Of a DNA stretch of 6,271 nucleotides, positions 1 to 6,100 are shown piece by piece. Position numbers and translations under genes: made by a program. The notes under the pieces are model-generated. The model saw only the letters and a program-made list of their open reading frames with translations. It was not told where the DNA came from and made no database searches. Source of the DNA: Prevotellaceae bacterium (lineage in GTDB: Bacteria > Bacteroidota > Bacteroidia > Bacteroidales > UBA932); the NCBI GenBank assembly GCA_031278495.1, contig JAITKG010000146.1:1-6271 (forward strand), written 5' to 3'. Position 1 is the stretch's first letter; the number at the start of each line of letters is the position of its first letter.

Positions 1-54
1 GTGATTAAGTGATTAGGTGATTAGGAGGCTGCCGCGTCAGCCAATGTGAAAGAA

Positions 55-74
55 GCCCCCTAACCCCCGAAGGG
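55..74. repeat. C-rich/G-rich short intergenic motif, possibly truncated
   Basis: The sequence GCCCCCTAACCCCCGAAGGG has C5 and C5 tracts and then GAAGGG. From memory it resembles a short repeat common between genes in Bacteroidota, where C-tracts separated by TAA are followed by a full G-tract. Here the last G-tract has only three or four G's before it passes straight into the GATTTACA array, so it looks clipped by the neighbouring repeat. A terminator role is possible but the stem would be weak. Confidence 0.4.
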
Positions 75-137
75 ATTTACAGATTTACGGATTGACAGAT
101 TTACGGATTTACAGATTTACGGATTTACAGATTGAGG
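74..137. repeat. GATTTACR octamer tandem array (8 units)
   Basis: Eight consecutive octamers in exact 8-bp register: GATTTACA, GATTTACG, GATTGACA, GATTTACG, GATTTACA, GATTTACG, GATTTACA, GATTGAGG. Units alternate A and G at the last position, which suggests a 16-bp unit duplicated several times. The last unit leads into a GC-rich core. Confidence 0.9.
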
Positions 138-148
138 CTGGCGCCGGC

Positions 149-191
149 TAATGTGCTAATGTGACTAATGTGCTAATGTGACTAATTGAGG
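149..191. repeat. TAATGTGC/TAATGTGAC tandem array
   Basis: Alternating 8-bp (TAATGTGC) and 9-bp (TAATGTGAC) units give a 17-bp period repeated twice, and a final partial unit TAATTGAGG follows. The ending TTGAGGCTG is the same as the end of the GATTTACR array (132-140), so both arrays run into the same GC-rich core sequence. Confidence 0.85.
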
Positions 192-205
192 CTGACGCGG
201 CGGCT

Positions 206-237
206 GATGTGAAAATGTGGAGATGTGAAAATGTGGC
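206..237. repeat. Duplicated 16-bp unit GATGTGAAAATGTGGA
   Basis: Two copies of GATGTGAAAATGTGGA lie head to tail (the last base of copy 2 is C). Each is itself two related octamers, GATGTGAA and AATGTGGA. A single related octamer, AATGTGAA, follows the left inverted-repeat arm at 43-50. The block lies between GC-rich cores at 190-205 and 235-252. Confidence 0.85.
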
Positions 238-252
238 TGGCGCGGCAGCCTC

Positions 253-292
253 CTAATCACCCAATCACTTAATCACTTAATCACCTAATCGC
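253..292. repeat. CTAATCAC octamer array overlapping the acyl-CoA dehydrogenase stop
   Basis: Five octamers in register: CTAATCAC, CCAATCAC, TTAATCAC, TTAATCAC, CTAATCGC. The first three belong to the right arm of the 42-bp inverted repeat. The last two lie inside the coding sequence on the minus strand, where they supply the stop codon (TTA at 277-279 read as TAA) and the last residues, Arg-Leu-Gly-Asp. Confidence 0.85.
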
Positions 293-2004
293 TGTTTTCC
301 ACTTTCAACTAAGTAAGCGCTGAGGTGGTCTAATTCAAAGTTTGTGATAAAGGTATAGCGTCCGGCATTAGCCGCCTGCCCGCGCATGATGCAGACAGCC
401 GCCGAGTGGATAAAATCATCGCCGGTTTGCGCATCAAGCAGCAGGAGGTAACCCATTATAATGTGCCCCGCCATCTCTACTAACCGGCGGGCATGGAAGT
501 CGACGTATTCATTGTCGTTTTTTTCTTTCACAAACTGTACGGCATGTTCGTACTGCCCGGTCATAGCTATAAGCAGCTTGCGCAGGTGTTCATGCTCGGC
601 TTTCACGGGCAGGGCTTCATAAGCGCGTATTTTTTGCAGGTAAGCGCCGGTAAGCACGCCGCGGATAGCCGCCACCACCTGCAATTGCGAAGTGCCTTCA
701 TAAATCGTGAGGATGCGGGCGTCGCGGTACATCCGTTCTACGGGGTATTCTTTCATAAAGCCGGAGCCGCCGTGTATCTGGAGAGCGTCATAGGCATTCT
801 GGTTGGCATATTCGCTGGCAAACAGTTTCAGCAATGGCGTATAAACGTCCGCCAGTTTTTGGTATTCTTTCTGTTCGGTGCGTTCTTCGGGGGTCAGTTT
901 GCGTTCTTCGGCGAGCAGGTTATAGGCTTTGTACAGGTCTACGAAGCGCGATGTTTCATAGAGCAACGCCCGCGACGCCTGTAGTTTCGCTTTAATCACG
1001 CCCAACAGTTCATACACGGCAGGAAAATGGATAATCGTTTTGCCGAACTGCACCCGTTCATGGGCATATTTCAATGCCTCGCGGTAGACGGCTTCCGACA
1101 ATCCTACCGATTGTGCGCCCACGCCCAACCGCGCGCCGTTCATTAAGGACATCACATATTTTATCAGCCCCATTCTGCGTTCGCCGACTAATTTTGCCGG
1201 CGCGTCGCGGAATACCAGTTCGCAGGTCGGCGAGCCTTTGATGCCTAATTTATTTTCAATCCGGCGCACGGTTACGCCGCCGCTGGCTTTGTCATATACG
1301 AAGTAGGACAATCCGCGCCCGTCGGTAGAGCCTTCCTCAGAGCGCGCCAGCACTAACTTGATTTGCGCGTCGCCGTTGGTGATAAAGCGTTTTACGCCGT
1401 TGAGCAGCCACACGCCTTTTTCTTCGTTCCACGCGGCTTTGAGCATCACCGCTTGCAGGTCGCTGCCGGCGTCGGGTTCGGTCAAGTCCATAGAGCAGGT
1501 GTCGCCTTTGTTGATACGCGGCAGGAACTGTTCTTTAATTTCTTTCGAGGCAAATTCATGAATGGTTTCGGCGCAATCCTGCAAGCCCCAGATATTGGCA
1601 AACCCGGCGTCGGCGCGCGATACCAGTTCCGCCGCCATTACGTAAGGCGCCATTGAAAAATTCAACCCGCCATATTCGCGCGGCAATGACAGTCCATAGA
1701 CGCCGGCCTGCGTCAGCGCATCATGGTTTTGTTGCGTGCCGGCGGCATATTTCACCCGTCCGTCGATGACTTGCGGTCCTTCGTGATCAACGCTTTCAGC
1801 ATTCGGCGCAATGATGTTGGCGCAAATGTCGCCAATCACTTCCAATACCTTGTCGTAGCTGTCCAACGCATCGTCGGTATCTGCCGGCGCGTAGTCATAC
1901 TTGCCTTTGTCGGCAAAATTTTTCTCTTTTAATTCTACAATCTTCCGCATCAACGGATGTTGCAGTTGGAACCGGAGGTCTTTGTTGTCTGTGTAAAAGT
2001 TCAT
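277..2004 (-). CDS. Acyl-CoA dehydrogenase with C-terminal extension
   Basis: This flavoenzyme interconverts acyl-CoA and trans-2-enoyl-CoA using FAD, with an electron transfer flavoprotein as partner. The 575-residue protein has the usual order: helical N-terminal part, FAD/substrate segment with TEPDAGSD at 175-182 and RFITNGD at 206-212, then the C-terminal helical domain with RVQFGK at 317-322 and QIHGGSGF at 409-416. YEGTSQ at 435-440 carries Glu436, at the position of the catalytic base in short- and medium-chain members. Residues from about 450 on form an extra helical extension, which makes it much longer than the ~380-residue classic enzymes and like the long form found next to etfAB in Bacteroidota. 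The ATG follows an A-rich stretch, and the gap to etfA is 110 bp. The final four residues come from an intergenic repeat. The substrate cannot be read from the sequence; crotonyl-CoA/butyryl-CoA is a reasonable guess. Confidence 0.95.
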   Translation of the reverse strand: MNFYTDNKDLRFQLQHPLMRKIVELKEKNFADKGKYDYAPADTDDALDSYDKVLEVIGDICANIIAPNAESVDHEGPQVIDGRVKYAAGTQQNHDALTQAGVYGLSLPREYGGLNFSMAPYVMAAELVSRADAGFANIWGLQDCAETIHEFASKEIKEQFLPRINKGDTCSMDLTEPDAGSDLQAVMLKAAWNEEKGVWLLNGVKRFITNGDAQIKLVLARSEEGSTDGRGLSYFVYDKASGGVTVRRIENKLGIKGSPTCELVFRDAPAKLVGERRMGLIKYVMSLMNGARLGVGAQSVGLSEAVYREALKYAHERVQFGKTIIHFPAVYELLGVIKAKLQASRALLYETSRFVDLYKAYNLLAEERKLTPEERTEQKEYQKLADVYTPLLKLFASEYANQNAYDALQIHGGSGFMKEYPVERMYRDARILTIYEGTSQLQVVAAIRGVLTGAYLQKIRAYEALPVKAEHEHLRKLLIAMTGQYEHAVQFVKEKNDNEYVDFHARRLVEMAGHIIMGYLLLLDAQTGDDFIHSAAVCIMRGQAANAGRYTFITNFELDHLSAYLVESGKQRLGD

Positions 2005-2114
2005 TTTTTGTTGCAGTTAAAAGTAGTTAATGGAGTAGCAAGGGTATTATGCGCCGGCAGGCTTTCGTTGTTTCGCGGGCATTTGAATGTTTATTATAAC
2101 CATTACAACCCCCT

Positions 2115-3131
2115 TTACTTGCTGTTCTCTTTGTAGCTTTTAATCATTTTCGGGATTACTTCGTTCAGGTCGCCCACAATAGTATAGTCGGCAATCTGGT
2201 TGATGGGGGCGGCGGCGTCGGTATTGATGGAAATCACCATCGCCGACTGGTCCATCCCTGCCGTATGCTGGATCTGCCCCGAAATACCGCAAGCAATATA
2301 CAGTTTCGGACGGACGGTAACGCCTGTTTGCCCGACTTGCCGCGCATGGTCGGCAAAGCCCGCATCGACTGCGGCGCGCGACGCGCCTACTTCCCCGCCC
2401 AATACGGACGCCAAATCAAACAGCAACCTGAAATTATCCTTGCTGCCCACGCCGTAGCCGCCGGAAACGATAATGCCTGCGCCTTTAATATCTACCTTGC
2501 GTTCTTCGATGTGGCGTTCGAGGATTTCCACTACAAAATCCGCATCAGAAAGGTATTGCGCCACGTTCACCTTTCTTACTTCTGCGGCTTGGGGCGCGCT
2601 TACCGGTTCTTTCTTCATCACGCCTTCGCGCACGGTAGCCATCTGCGGGCGGTGTTCGGGGTTAATAATCGTGGCAATGATATTGCCGCCAAAAGCCGGA
2701 CGAATCTGGTAGAGCAGGTTTTTGTATGTATTGCCTTTGTTATCGCTGTGGTCGCCGATTTCAAGGCTGGTGCAGTCGGCGGTCAGTCCGCTTTTGAGCG
2801 CGCTGGACACGCGCGGCGCAAGGTCGCGACCTATGCTGGTCGCCCCAAACAGGACTATCTGCGGCTGTTCCGCTTTGATTACGCCGGTAGTGATAGCGGC
2901 GTGCGGCAAGGTGCGGAACGGCGACAAACGGGCGTCGTCGGCAAGGTGCGCAATATGGACGCCGTAGTGCGCCAGTTCCTTTTCTATGTCAGCCAGTTTT
3001 TCCCCGATAACCAGCGCTTCGAGCTGGCAGCCCAATTGTGCCGCCAGTCCGCGCCCTTTGGTGAGTAATTCAAGGCTTACGTCGGCAATCTTGCCGTCTT
3101 CAAGTTCGCAATAAACTAAAATATTATTCAT
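2115..3131 (-). CDS. etfA: Electron transfer flavoprotein alpha subunit
   Basis: This subunit holds FAD and pairs with EtfB to carry electrons to or from the acyl-CoA dehydrogenase encoded downstream. The 338 residues have the two expected parts: an N-terminal nucleotide-fold domain (MNNILVYCELEDGKI) and a C-terminal FAD domain from about 205. FAD-contact segments are visible: SGGYGVGS at 223-230, GASR at 249-252, QVGQTG at 265-270 and the family signature GISGQIQHTAGM at 282-293, followed by INTD at 302-305. The stretch RPAFGGN (144-150) followed by RPQMATVREGVM (161-172) resembles EtfA from NADH-using bifurcating complexes of anaerobes. The gene lies 82 bp behind etfB with a degenerate octamer repeat in the gap, and is probably in the same operon. 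The length is normal and nothing is missing. Confidence 0.96.
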   Translation of the reverse strand: MNNILVYCELEDGKIADVSLELLTKGRGLAAQLGCQLEALVIGEKLADIEKELAHYGVHIAHLADDARLSPFRTLPHAAITTGVIKAEQPQIVLFGATSIGRDLAPRVSSALKSGLTADCTSLEIGDHSDNKGNTYKNLLYQIRPAFGGNIIATIINPEHRPQMATVREGVMKKEPVSAPQAAEVRKVNVAQYLSDADFVVEILERHIEERKVDIKGAGIIVSGGYGVGSKDNFRLLFDLASVLGGEVGASRAAVDAGFADHARQVGQTGVTVRPKLYIACGISGQIQHTAGMDQSAMVISINTDAAAPINQIADYTIVGDLNEVIPKMIKSYKENSK

Positions 3132-3141
3132 TCTATGCAGT

Positions 3142-3173
3142 GATTAAGTGATTCGGCGATTAAGTAATCCGGT
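3142..3173. repeat. GATTAAGT octamer array in the etfB-etfA gap
   Basis: Four octamers in register: GATTAAGT, GATTCGGC, GATTAAGT, AATCCGGT. The first and third are identical to octamers in the inverted-repeat arms at 1-42 and 235-276. The array lies inside the presumed etf operon, just upstream of the etfA start codon, so it would be transcribed. It seems too short and divergent to form a strong hairpin. Confidence 0.75.
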
Positions 3174-3213
3174 AGGTAAAGATTTATTTTAATTCATGAC
3201 TCATCATGCCCGG

Positions 3214-4077
3214 TTAACCAATGGTATGGTTCTCCATCAGCTCTTTTATCAAGGTATCCACGTCGGAGGCGGCGAGGCGTTTTGATTCTTTCGCCTGAAA
3301 CACGATGTTTTCAATCTTCTTCACTTTGGTTGGCGAGCCGGACAGGCCGAATTGGGATTCATCCCCGCCCACGTCGGTTACGCCCCATTCGGTGATGCGC
3401 AAATAACCGGGCAGGTGGCTGTCGTAAGCATCATTGCCGGTTTCCTGCAGTTCGGACAAGGTTTTTGCGTGCTTGTACTTCATCAGTTGTTTCGCATGGC
3501 GCGACCGGCAGGCGGGCGCCGACCCGTGTACGGTAACCACCAGCGGCAGCGGCGCCGAAACTGTTTCCACGCCCCGTTCGAGGCGGCGTTTGATTTGCAG
3601 TTTGCAGCCGTCGTAAGAAAGGATTTCTTCGGCATACGTTACCTGCGGCCAGTGCAGTTTTTCGGCTACCTGCGGGCCTACCTGCGCCGTGTCGCCGTCG
3701 ATAGCCTGCCGCCCTGCGATAATAAGGTCGGGATTCATTTTGCGGATAGCCTGCGCCAACGCATAGGACGTTGCCAGCGTATCAGCGCCGGCAAACTTGC
3801 GGTCGGTCAGCAGCACGCCGCCGTCCGCTCCTCGGAACAGGCCTTCGCGGATGACGTCGGCGGCGCGTCCCGGACCCATAGTTAGCAGTTCAATGGTGGC
3901 GCCGGGTATCCGGTCTTTGAGGCGCAATGCCTGTTCCAGTGCATTCAGGTCTTCGGGATTAAAAATCGCAGGAAGGGCGGCGCGGTTCACCGTTCCGTCT
4001 TCTTTCATGGCGTTTTTCCCTACATTGCGCGTGTCCGGCACTTGCTTTGCCAGCACTACAATTTTGAGTGGTTTCAT
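3214..4077 (-). CDS. etfB: Electron transfer flavoprotein beta subunit, bifurcating-type motif
   Basis: EtfB is the second subunit of the ETF heterodimer. The chosen start gives 287 residues beginning MKPLKIVVLAKQVPDT, where EtfB proteins normally begin, with an AT-rich stretch upstream. The open frame extends 13 codons further to an ATG at 4116 whose ATGA overlaps the DUF3467 stop, so a coupled longer form (300 residues) is possible. Visible motifs from the chosen start are FAGADTLATS at 95-104 and GRQAIDGDTAQVGP at 122-135. The latter loop, DGDTAQVGP, is typical of ETFs that hold a second FAD and react with NADH; AMP-binding mitochondrial-type EtfB has a DD-x-NQTG form instead. The C-terminal part after 175 is more variable. 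It is co-directional with etfA and the acyl-CoA dehydrogenase. Bifurcation is inferred from motifs only. Confidence 0.95.
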   Translation of the reverse strand: MKPLKIVVLAKQVPDTRNVGKNAMKEDGTVNRAALPAIFNPEDLNALEQALRLKDRIPGATIELLTMGPGRAADVIREGLFRGADGGVLLTDRKFAGADTLATSYALAQAIRKMNPDLIIAGRQAIDGDTAQVGPQVAEKLHWPQVTYAEEILSYDGCKLQIKRRLERGVETVSAPLPLVVTVHGSAPACRSRHAKQLMKYKHAKTLSELQETGNDAYDSHLPGYLRITEWGVTDVGGDESQFGLSGSPTKVKKIENIVFQAKESKRLAASDVDTLIKELMENHTIG

Positions 4078-4112
4078 ATTTCTTAATTGCGGGTTTCTAC
4101 TTACCGGTTTGT

Positions 4113-4418
4113 TCATGCCTGCGCCGTATTATTCCCAAACGCCAGCGGAATAGTCATAGGGCTTTCATTGGTTTTAACCTTCCCGTGCGTGGATTCATAT
4201 TTTGAAATATTATCCTGTAATGCGCCGAGCAGCCTTTTGGCATGTTCGGGCGTAAGGAGGATACGGCTTTTCACCTGCGCTTTGGGCATGCCCGGCAGGA
4301 TACACACAAAGTCCAGTATAAACTCGCTTTGCGAATGCGCGATAACGGCAAAGTTTGCATACGTTCCCTGCGCTACCTCTTCTTTTAATTCGATGTTGAT
4401 TTCTTTCTGCTGTTCCAT
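4113..4418 (-). CDS. DUF3467 family protein
   Basis: A 101-residue soluble protein of unknown function with no signal peptide or membrane segment. It has the family core: GTYANFAVIAHSQSEFILDF at 18-37, PGMPKA at 42-47, SRILLTPEHAKRLL at 51-64 and DNISKYE at 69-75. The length fits the family. It is the first gene behind a strong promoter match and its TGA stop overlaps an in-frame ATG of etfB (ATGA), so it is probably the leading gene of the etf operon. I recall the family more often beside RNA polymerase genes in Bacteroidota, so this placement is notable, but a role in ETF assembly or regulation is only speculation. The start codon is supported by the promoter about 20 bp upstream. Confidence 0.9.
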   Translation of the reverse strand: MEQQKEINIELKEEVAQGTYANFAVIAHSQSEFILDFVCILPGMPKAQVKSRILLTPEHAKRLLGALQDNISKYESTHGKVKTNESPMTIPLAFGNNTAQA

Positions 4419-4438
4419 GATACGTTTGTTTTAGATGG

Positions 4439-4446
4439 CAAATATA
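4439..4446 (-). promoter_or_regulatory. Bacteroidota -7 promoter element for the DUF3467-etfBA-acd operon
   Basis: Read on the minus strand this is TATATTTG, an exact match to the Bacteroidota -7 consensus TAnnTTTG. It ends 20 bp before the DUF3467 ATG, leaving a very short leader. No clear TTTG appears at the usual -33 distance, where part of a repeat remnant (4452-4474) lies instead. Confidence 0.65.
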
Positions 4447-4451
4447 AGAAA

Positions 4452-4475
4452 AATTTACGGATTGCGGATTACCGC
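4452..4475. repeat. Octamer remnant and small palindrome upstream of DUF3467
   Basis: The units AATTTACG, GATTGCG and GATTACCG match the GATTTACG family seen at 74-137, with one base lost in the middle unit. Within it GCGG-ATTA-CCGC (4464-4475) is a 4-bp stem with a 4-base loop. On the minus strand it is followed by AATCCGTAAATTTTT, so it could be a very weak terminator for the SDR gene. The repeat occupies the place of a -33 promoter element. Confidence 0.5.
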
Positions 4476-4499
4476 AGCCGCCGCGCCTGTTCTTCGGGG

Positions 4500-5255
4500 T
4501 CAAGTCCTGTGGATCATCGTGGCGCCGGCCTGCGCTGCCGGCAGCACCAGCACATCGGCAATATTCACGTGCGGCGGGCGGTTAACCATGTAGGCAATGA
4601 CGTCGGCAATATCGGCGGCTTCCAGCGGATGGAAACCTTCATACACGGCGTCGGCGCGCTTCCGGTCGCCCTTGAAGCGCACGAGGGAAAATTCCGTTTC
4701 CACTGCTCCGGGCGCTACCTGCGACACCCGGATACCATAAGGCAAAAATTCCATCCGCATACTTTTTGTGAGCGCGTCAACGGCGTGCTTCGTGGCGCAA
4801 TATACGTTGCCGCCGGCATATACTTCGCGCCCGGCAATAGAACCAACGTTTATGATATGCCCTTTGCGGCGGGCTATCATCAAAGGCGCAATGGCTTTGG
4901 TAACATAGAGCAGTCCTTTGATATTGGTATCAATCATGCGTTGCCAGTCGTCCGGCTGCCCGCCGTCCAGCGGCTCCAGACCGGCAGCCAGTCCGGCATT
5001 ATTGACGAGGACATCAATATCCTGCCAAGTCACGGGCAGGCTGCCCAAGATTTTCCCGGTTTGCCCGAAGTCGCATACATCAAAGCACAGCGGCAATACT
5101 TCCGCCGGATAAGCGTTTTTAAGGTATCCGGAAAATTCCAGCAGGCGGTCTTTGCGGCGGCCGGTAATAATAATGTTATAACCTTCGGCTGCTAAACGTT
5201 CCGCTGTAGCTCTCCCAATGCCCGACGTTGCGCCGGTAATAAGCGCTGTTTTCAT
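4500..5255 (-). CDS. YdfG-like NADP-dependent short-chain dehydrogenase
   Basis: A classical short-chain dehydrogenase/reductase of 251 residues, cytosolic. The cofactor motif TGATSGIG is at 7-14 and TGRR at 31-34; its two arginines suggest NADP(H). NNAG is at 85-88. The catalytic tetrad can be placed as Asn111, Ser139 (NVGSIAG), Tyr152 and Lys156 (VYCATK). PGAVETEFSLVRFKGD at 182-197 and the ending MIHRT closely resemble E. coli YdfG, which oxidises serine and 3-hydroxy acids and reduces malonic semialdehyde. The same subfamily is likely, but the true substrate is unknown. It starts 41 bp after the osmC-like stop and may be cotranscribed with it. It stops 81 bp before DUF3467, which has its own promoter. 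Confidence 0.93.
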   Translation of the reverse strand: MKTALITGATSGIGRATAERLAAEGYNIIITGRRKDRLLEFSGYLKNAYPAEVLPLCFDVCDFGQTGKILGSLPVTWQDIDVLVNNAGLAAGLEPLDGGQPDDWQRMIDTNIKGLLYVTKAIAPLMIARRKGHIINVGSIAGREVYAGGNVYCATKHAVDALTKSMRMEFLPYGIRVSQVAPGAVETEFSLVRFKGDRKRADAVYEGFHPLEAADIADVIAYMVNRPPHVNIADVLVLPAAQAGATMIHRT

Positions 5256-5278
5256 AAATATGAATTATGCATTATGAG

Positions 5279-5290
5279 TGCGTCAGCCAC
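5279..5290. repeat. Isolated GC-rich core (TGCGTCAGCCAC) in the osmC-SDR gap
   Basis: The bases GCGTCAGCC are identical to the core of the left inverted-repeat arm (34-42). They sit in the 41-bp gap between the osmC-like and SDR genes, next to an AT-rich stretch with ATTATGCATTATGA. This looks like a single module of the repeat family without a clear octamer array. Confidence 0.45.
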
Positions 5291-5296
5291 TAACCG

Positions 5297-5701
5297 TTAA
5301 TAATTAAAAATAACTTCTTTTTCAATCCCGGATTGCAGGCTGTTGGCTACAGGGCATTGGCGGGGCACGGCTTCGATGATGCGGCGTTCCTTATCGGAAT
5401 AGTTATTGTGCGGCATGTTGATGACTACTTTTATTTTCGCCACGCGGCGCGGATTTTCCGCCATGATTTTTGTTGTTTCGGCGCTGATACCGTCAATCGA
5501 GAAACCGTGCGTTTCGGCGGCAATGCCCATAATCGTAAAAATACAGCTGGTGTAAGAAGCCGTAAAAATATCGGTGGGGGAAATAAACTCGCCTTTGCCG
5601 TGATTGTCGAGCGGCGCGTCGGTAATGATTTTCTGGCCGGACTGCAAATGTTCTATTTCTGTCCGTAAATTCCCGAGATACGTTGTTTTAATTGTTGCCA
5701 T
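5297..5701 (-). CDS. OsmC/Ohr family peroxidase
   Basis: A 134-residue protein of the OsmC family, cytosolic thiol peroxidases that reduce organic hydroperoxides, usually with a lipoylated partner as reductant. The two active-site cysteines are present: Cys53 in SYTSCIFTIMGI (49-60) as the peroxidatic residue and Cys116 in PRQCPVANSL (113-122) as the resolving one. GEFISPTD at 37-44 is the usual segment before the first cysteine. The length is normal for the family. The ATG at 5701 is the only sensible start and gives a typical N-terminus (MATIKTTYLG). A promoter candidate lies about 70 bp upstream, and the SDR gene follows after 41 bp. Whether it is closer to OsmC, Ohr or the YhfA subgroup is not decided here. 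Confidence 0.93.
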   Translation of the reverse strand: MATIKTTYLGNLRTEIEHLQSGQKIITDAPLDNHGKGEFISPTDIFTASYTSCIFTIMGIAAETHGFSIDGISAETTKIMAENPRRVAKIKVVINMPHNNYSDKERRIIEAVPRQCPVANSLQSGIEKEVIFNY

Positions 5702-5728
5702 AGTATGATTATCTATTATTAAGTTTCT

Positions 5729-5768
5729 AATTTAAAAATTCAAAGATTTAAAAATTTAAAGATTTAAG
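5729..5768. repeat. AATTTAAA/GATTTAAA octamer array in the osmC leader
   Basis: Five octamers in exact register: AATTTAAA, AATTCAAA, GATTTAAA, AATTTAAA, GATTTAAG. The array keeps the 8-bp period and GATTTA start of the array at 74-137. It lies between the promoter candidate (5770-5777) and the osmC start codon, so it would be transcribed as part of an AU-rich 5' leader. Confidence 0.8.
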
Positions 5769-5769
5769 G

Positions 5770-5798
5770 CGAAGATACAATTTTTTTATGATATAAAA
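5770..5798 (-). promoter_or_regulatory. Promoter candidate for the osmC-like gene
   Basis: Read on the minus strand, TATCTTCG (5770-5777) fits the Bacteroidota -7 pattern TAnnTT[T/C]G. TTTT at 5795-5798, 17 bp upstream, is a weak stand-in for the -33 TTTG. The predicted leader would be about 65 bases and contain the octamer array. The match is imperfect and unsupported by any second example in the window. Confidence 0.4.
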
Positions 5799-6100
5799 CC
5801 GGATGATGGACGGACGGGGGCATTTCAAGTGGAAAGTTGGACGCCATGCCTAACGAAATGACAGGTTATTTAATCGACATGATAATGGGAATGCGGGTCG
5901 GTATCGGGCCATGTAAAGCTCTCAAAACTGATATCCTCATCTATTTGTTCCCAGTGAATGCCGAAAGGCGATTCGCTCCATTCGGCGCGTTGATTGTCGC
6001 TGGAATTGCGCAGGCGTGGGAAGAAACACAGCGGTTGGTTATACACTTCTCCATTTACCGTTTTGATAAAACCGGCAGTTCTTTTTGCACCCAGCTTTCA

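Larger units (their letters stand above)
1..276. repeat. Composite repeat block bounded by 42-bp inverted repeats
   Basis: No gene is visible here. Positions 1-42 and 235-276 are inverted copies that differ at only 2 of 42 positions. Each arm consists of GATTAAGT-type octamers followed by a GC-rich core (GGAGGCTGCCGCG[T/C]CAGCC). Between the arms are further tandem blocks: a GATTTACR octamer array at 74-137, a TAATGTGC/TAATGTGAC array at 149-191 and a 16-bp duplicated unit at 206-237, separated by GC-rich cores at about 136-149 and 190-205. The left arm starts at base 1, so the element may continue outside the window. As RNA or single-stranded DNA it could form a long hairpin, which might also serve as the transcription end for the acyl-CoA dehydrogenase gene. 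There is no T-run to make it a classical terminator. Confidence 0.85.

Noticed and set aside
2005..2114. Separate promoter for the acyl-CoA dehydrogenase gene in the 110-bp gap after etfA
   Set aside because: Only partial -7 matches (TACTTTTA, TACCCTTG on the minus strand) are present, without a -33 partner; readthrough from the etf promoter is simpler.
2265..3068. 267-codon plus-strand open frame opposite etfA
   Set aside because: It lies wholly antisense to a clear etfA with all family motifs. Its translation resembles no family I know and is a product of GC-rich codon bias.
4464..4475. Rho-independent terminator for the SDR gene
   Set aside because: The stem has only four base pairs and the T-run is 9 bases away, so it is not listed as a terminator.
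4210..4503. 97-codon minus-strand open frame overlapping DUF3467
   Set aside because: It is a shifted frame of the DUF3467 coding region; the family match is entirely in the other frame.
4509..5195. 228-codon plus-strand open frame opposite the SDR gene
   Set aside because: It is antisense to a complete SDR with its catalytic tetrad, and has no recognisable motif of its own.
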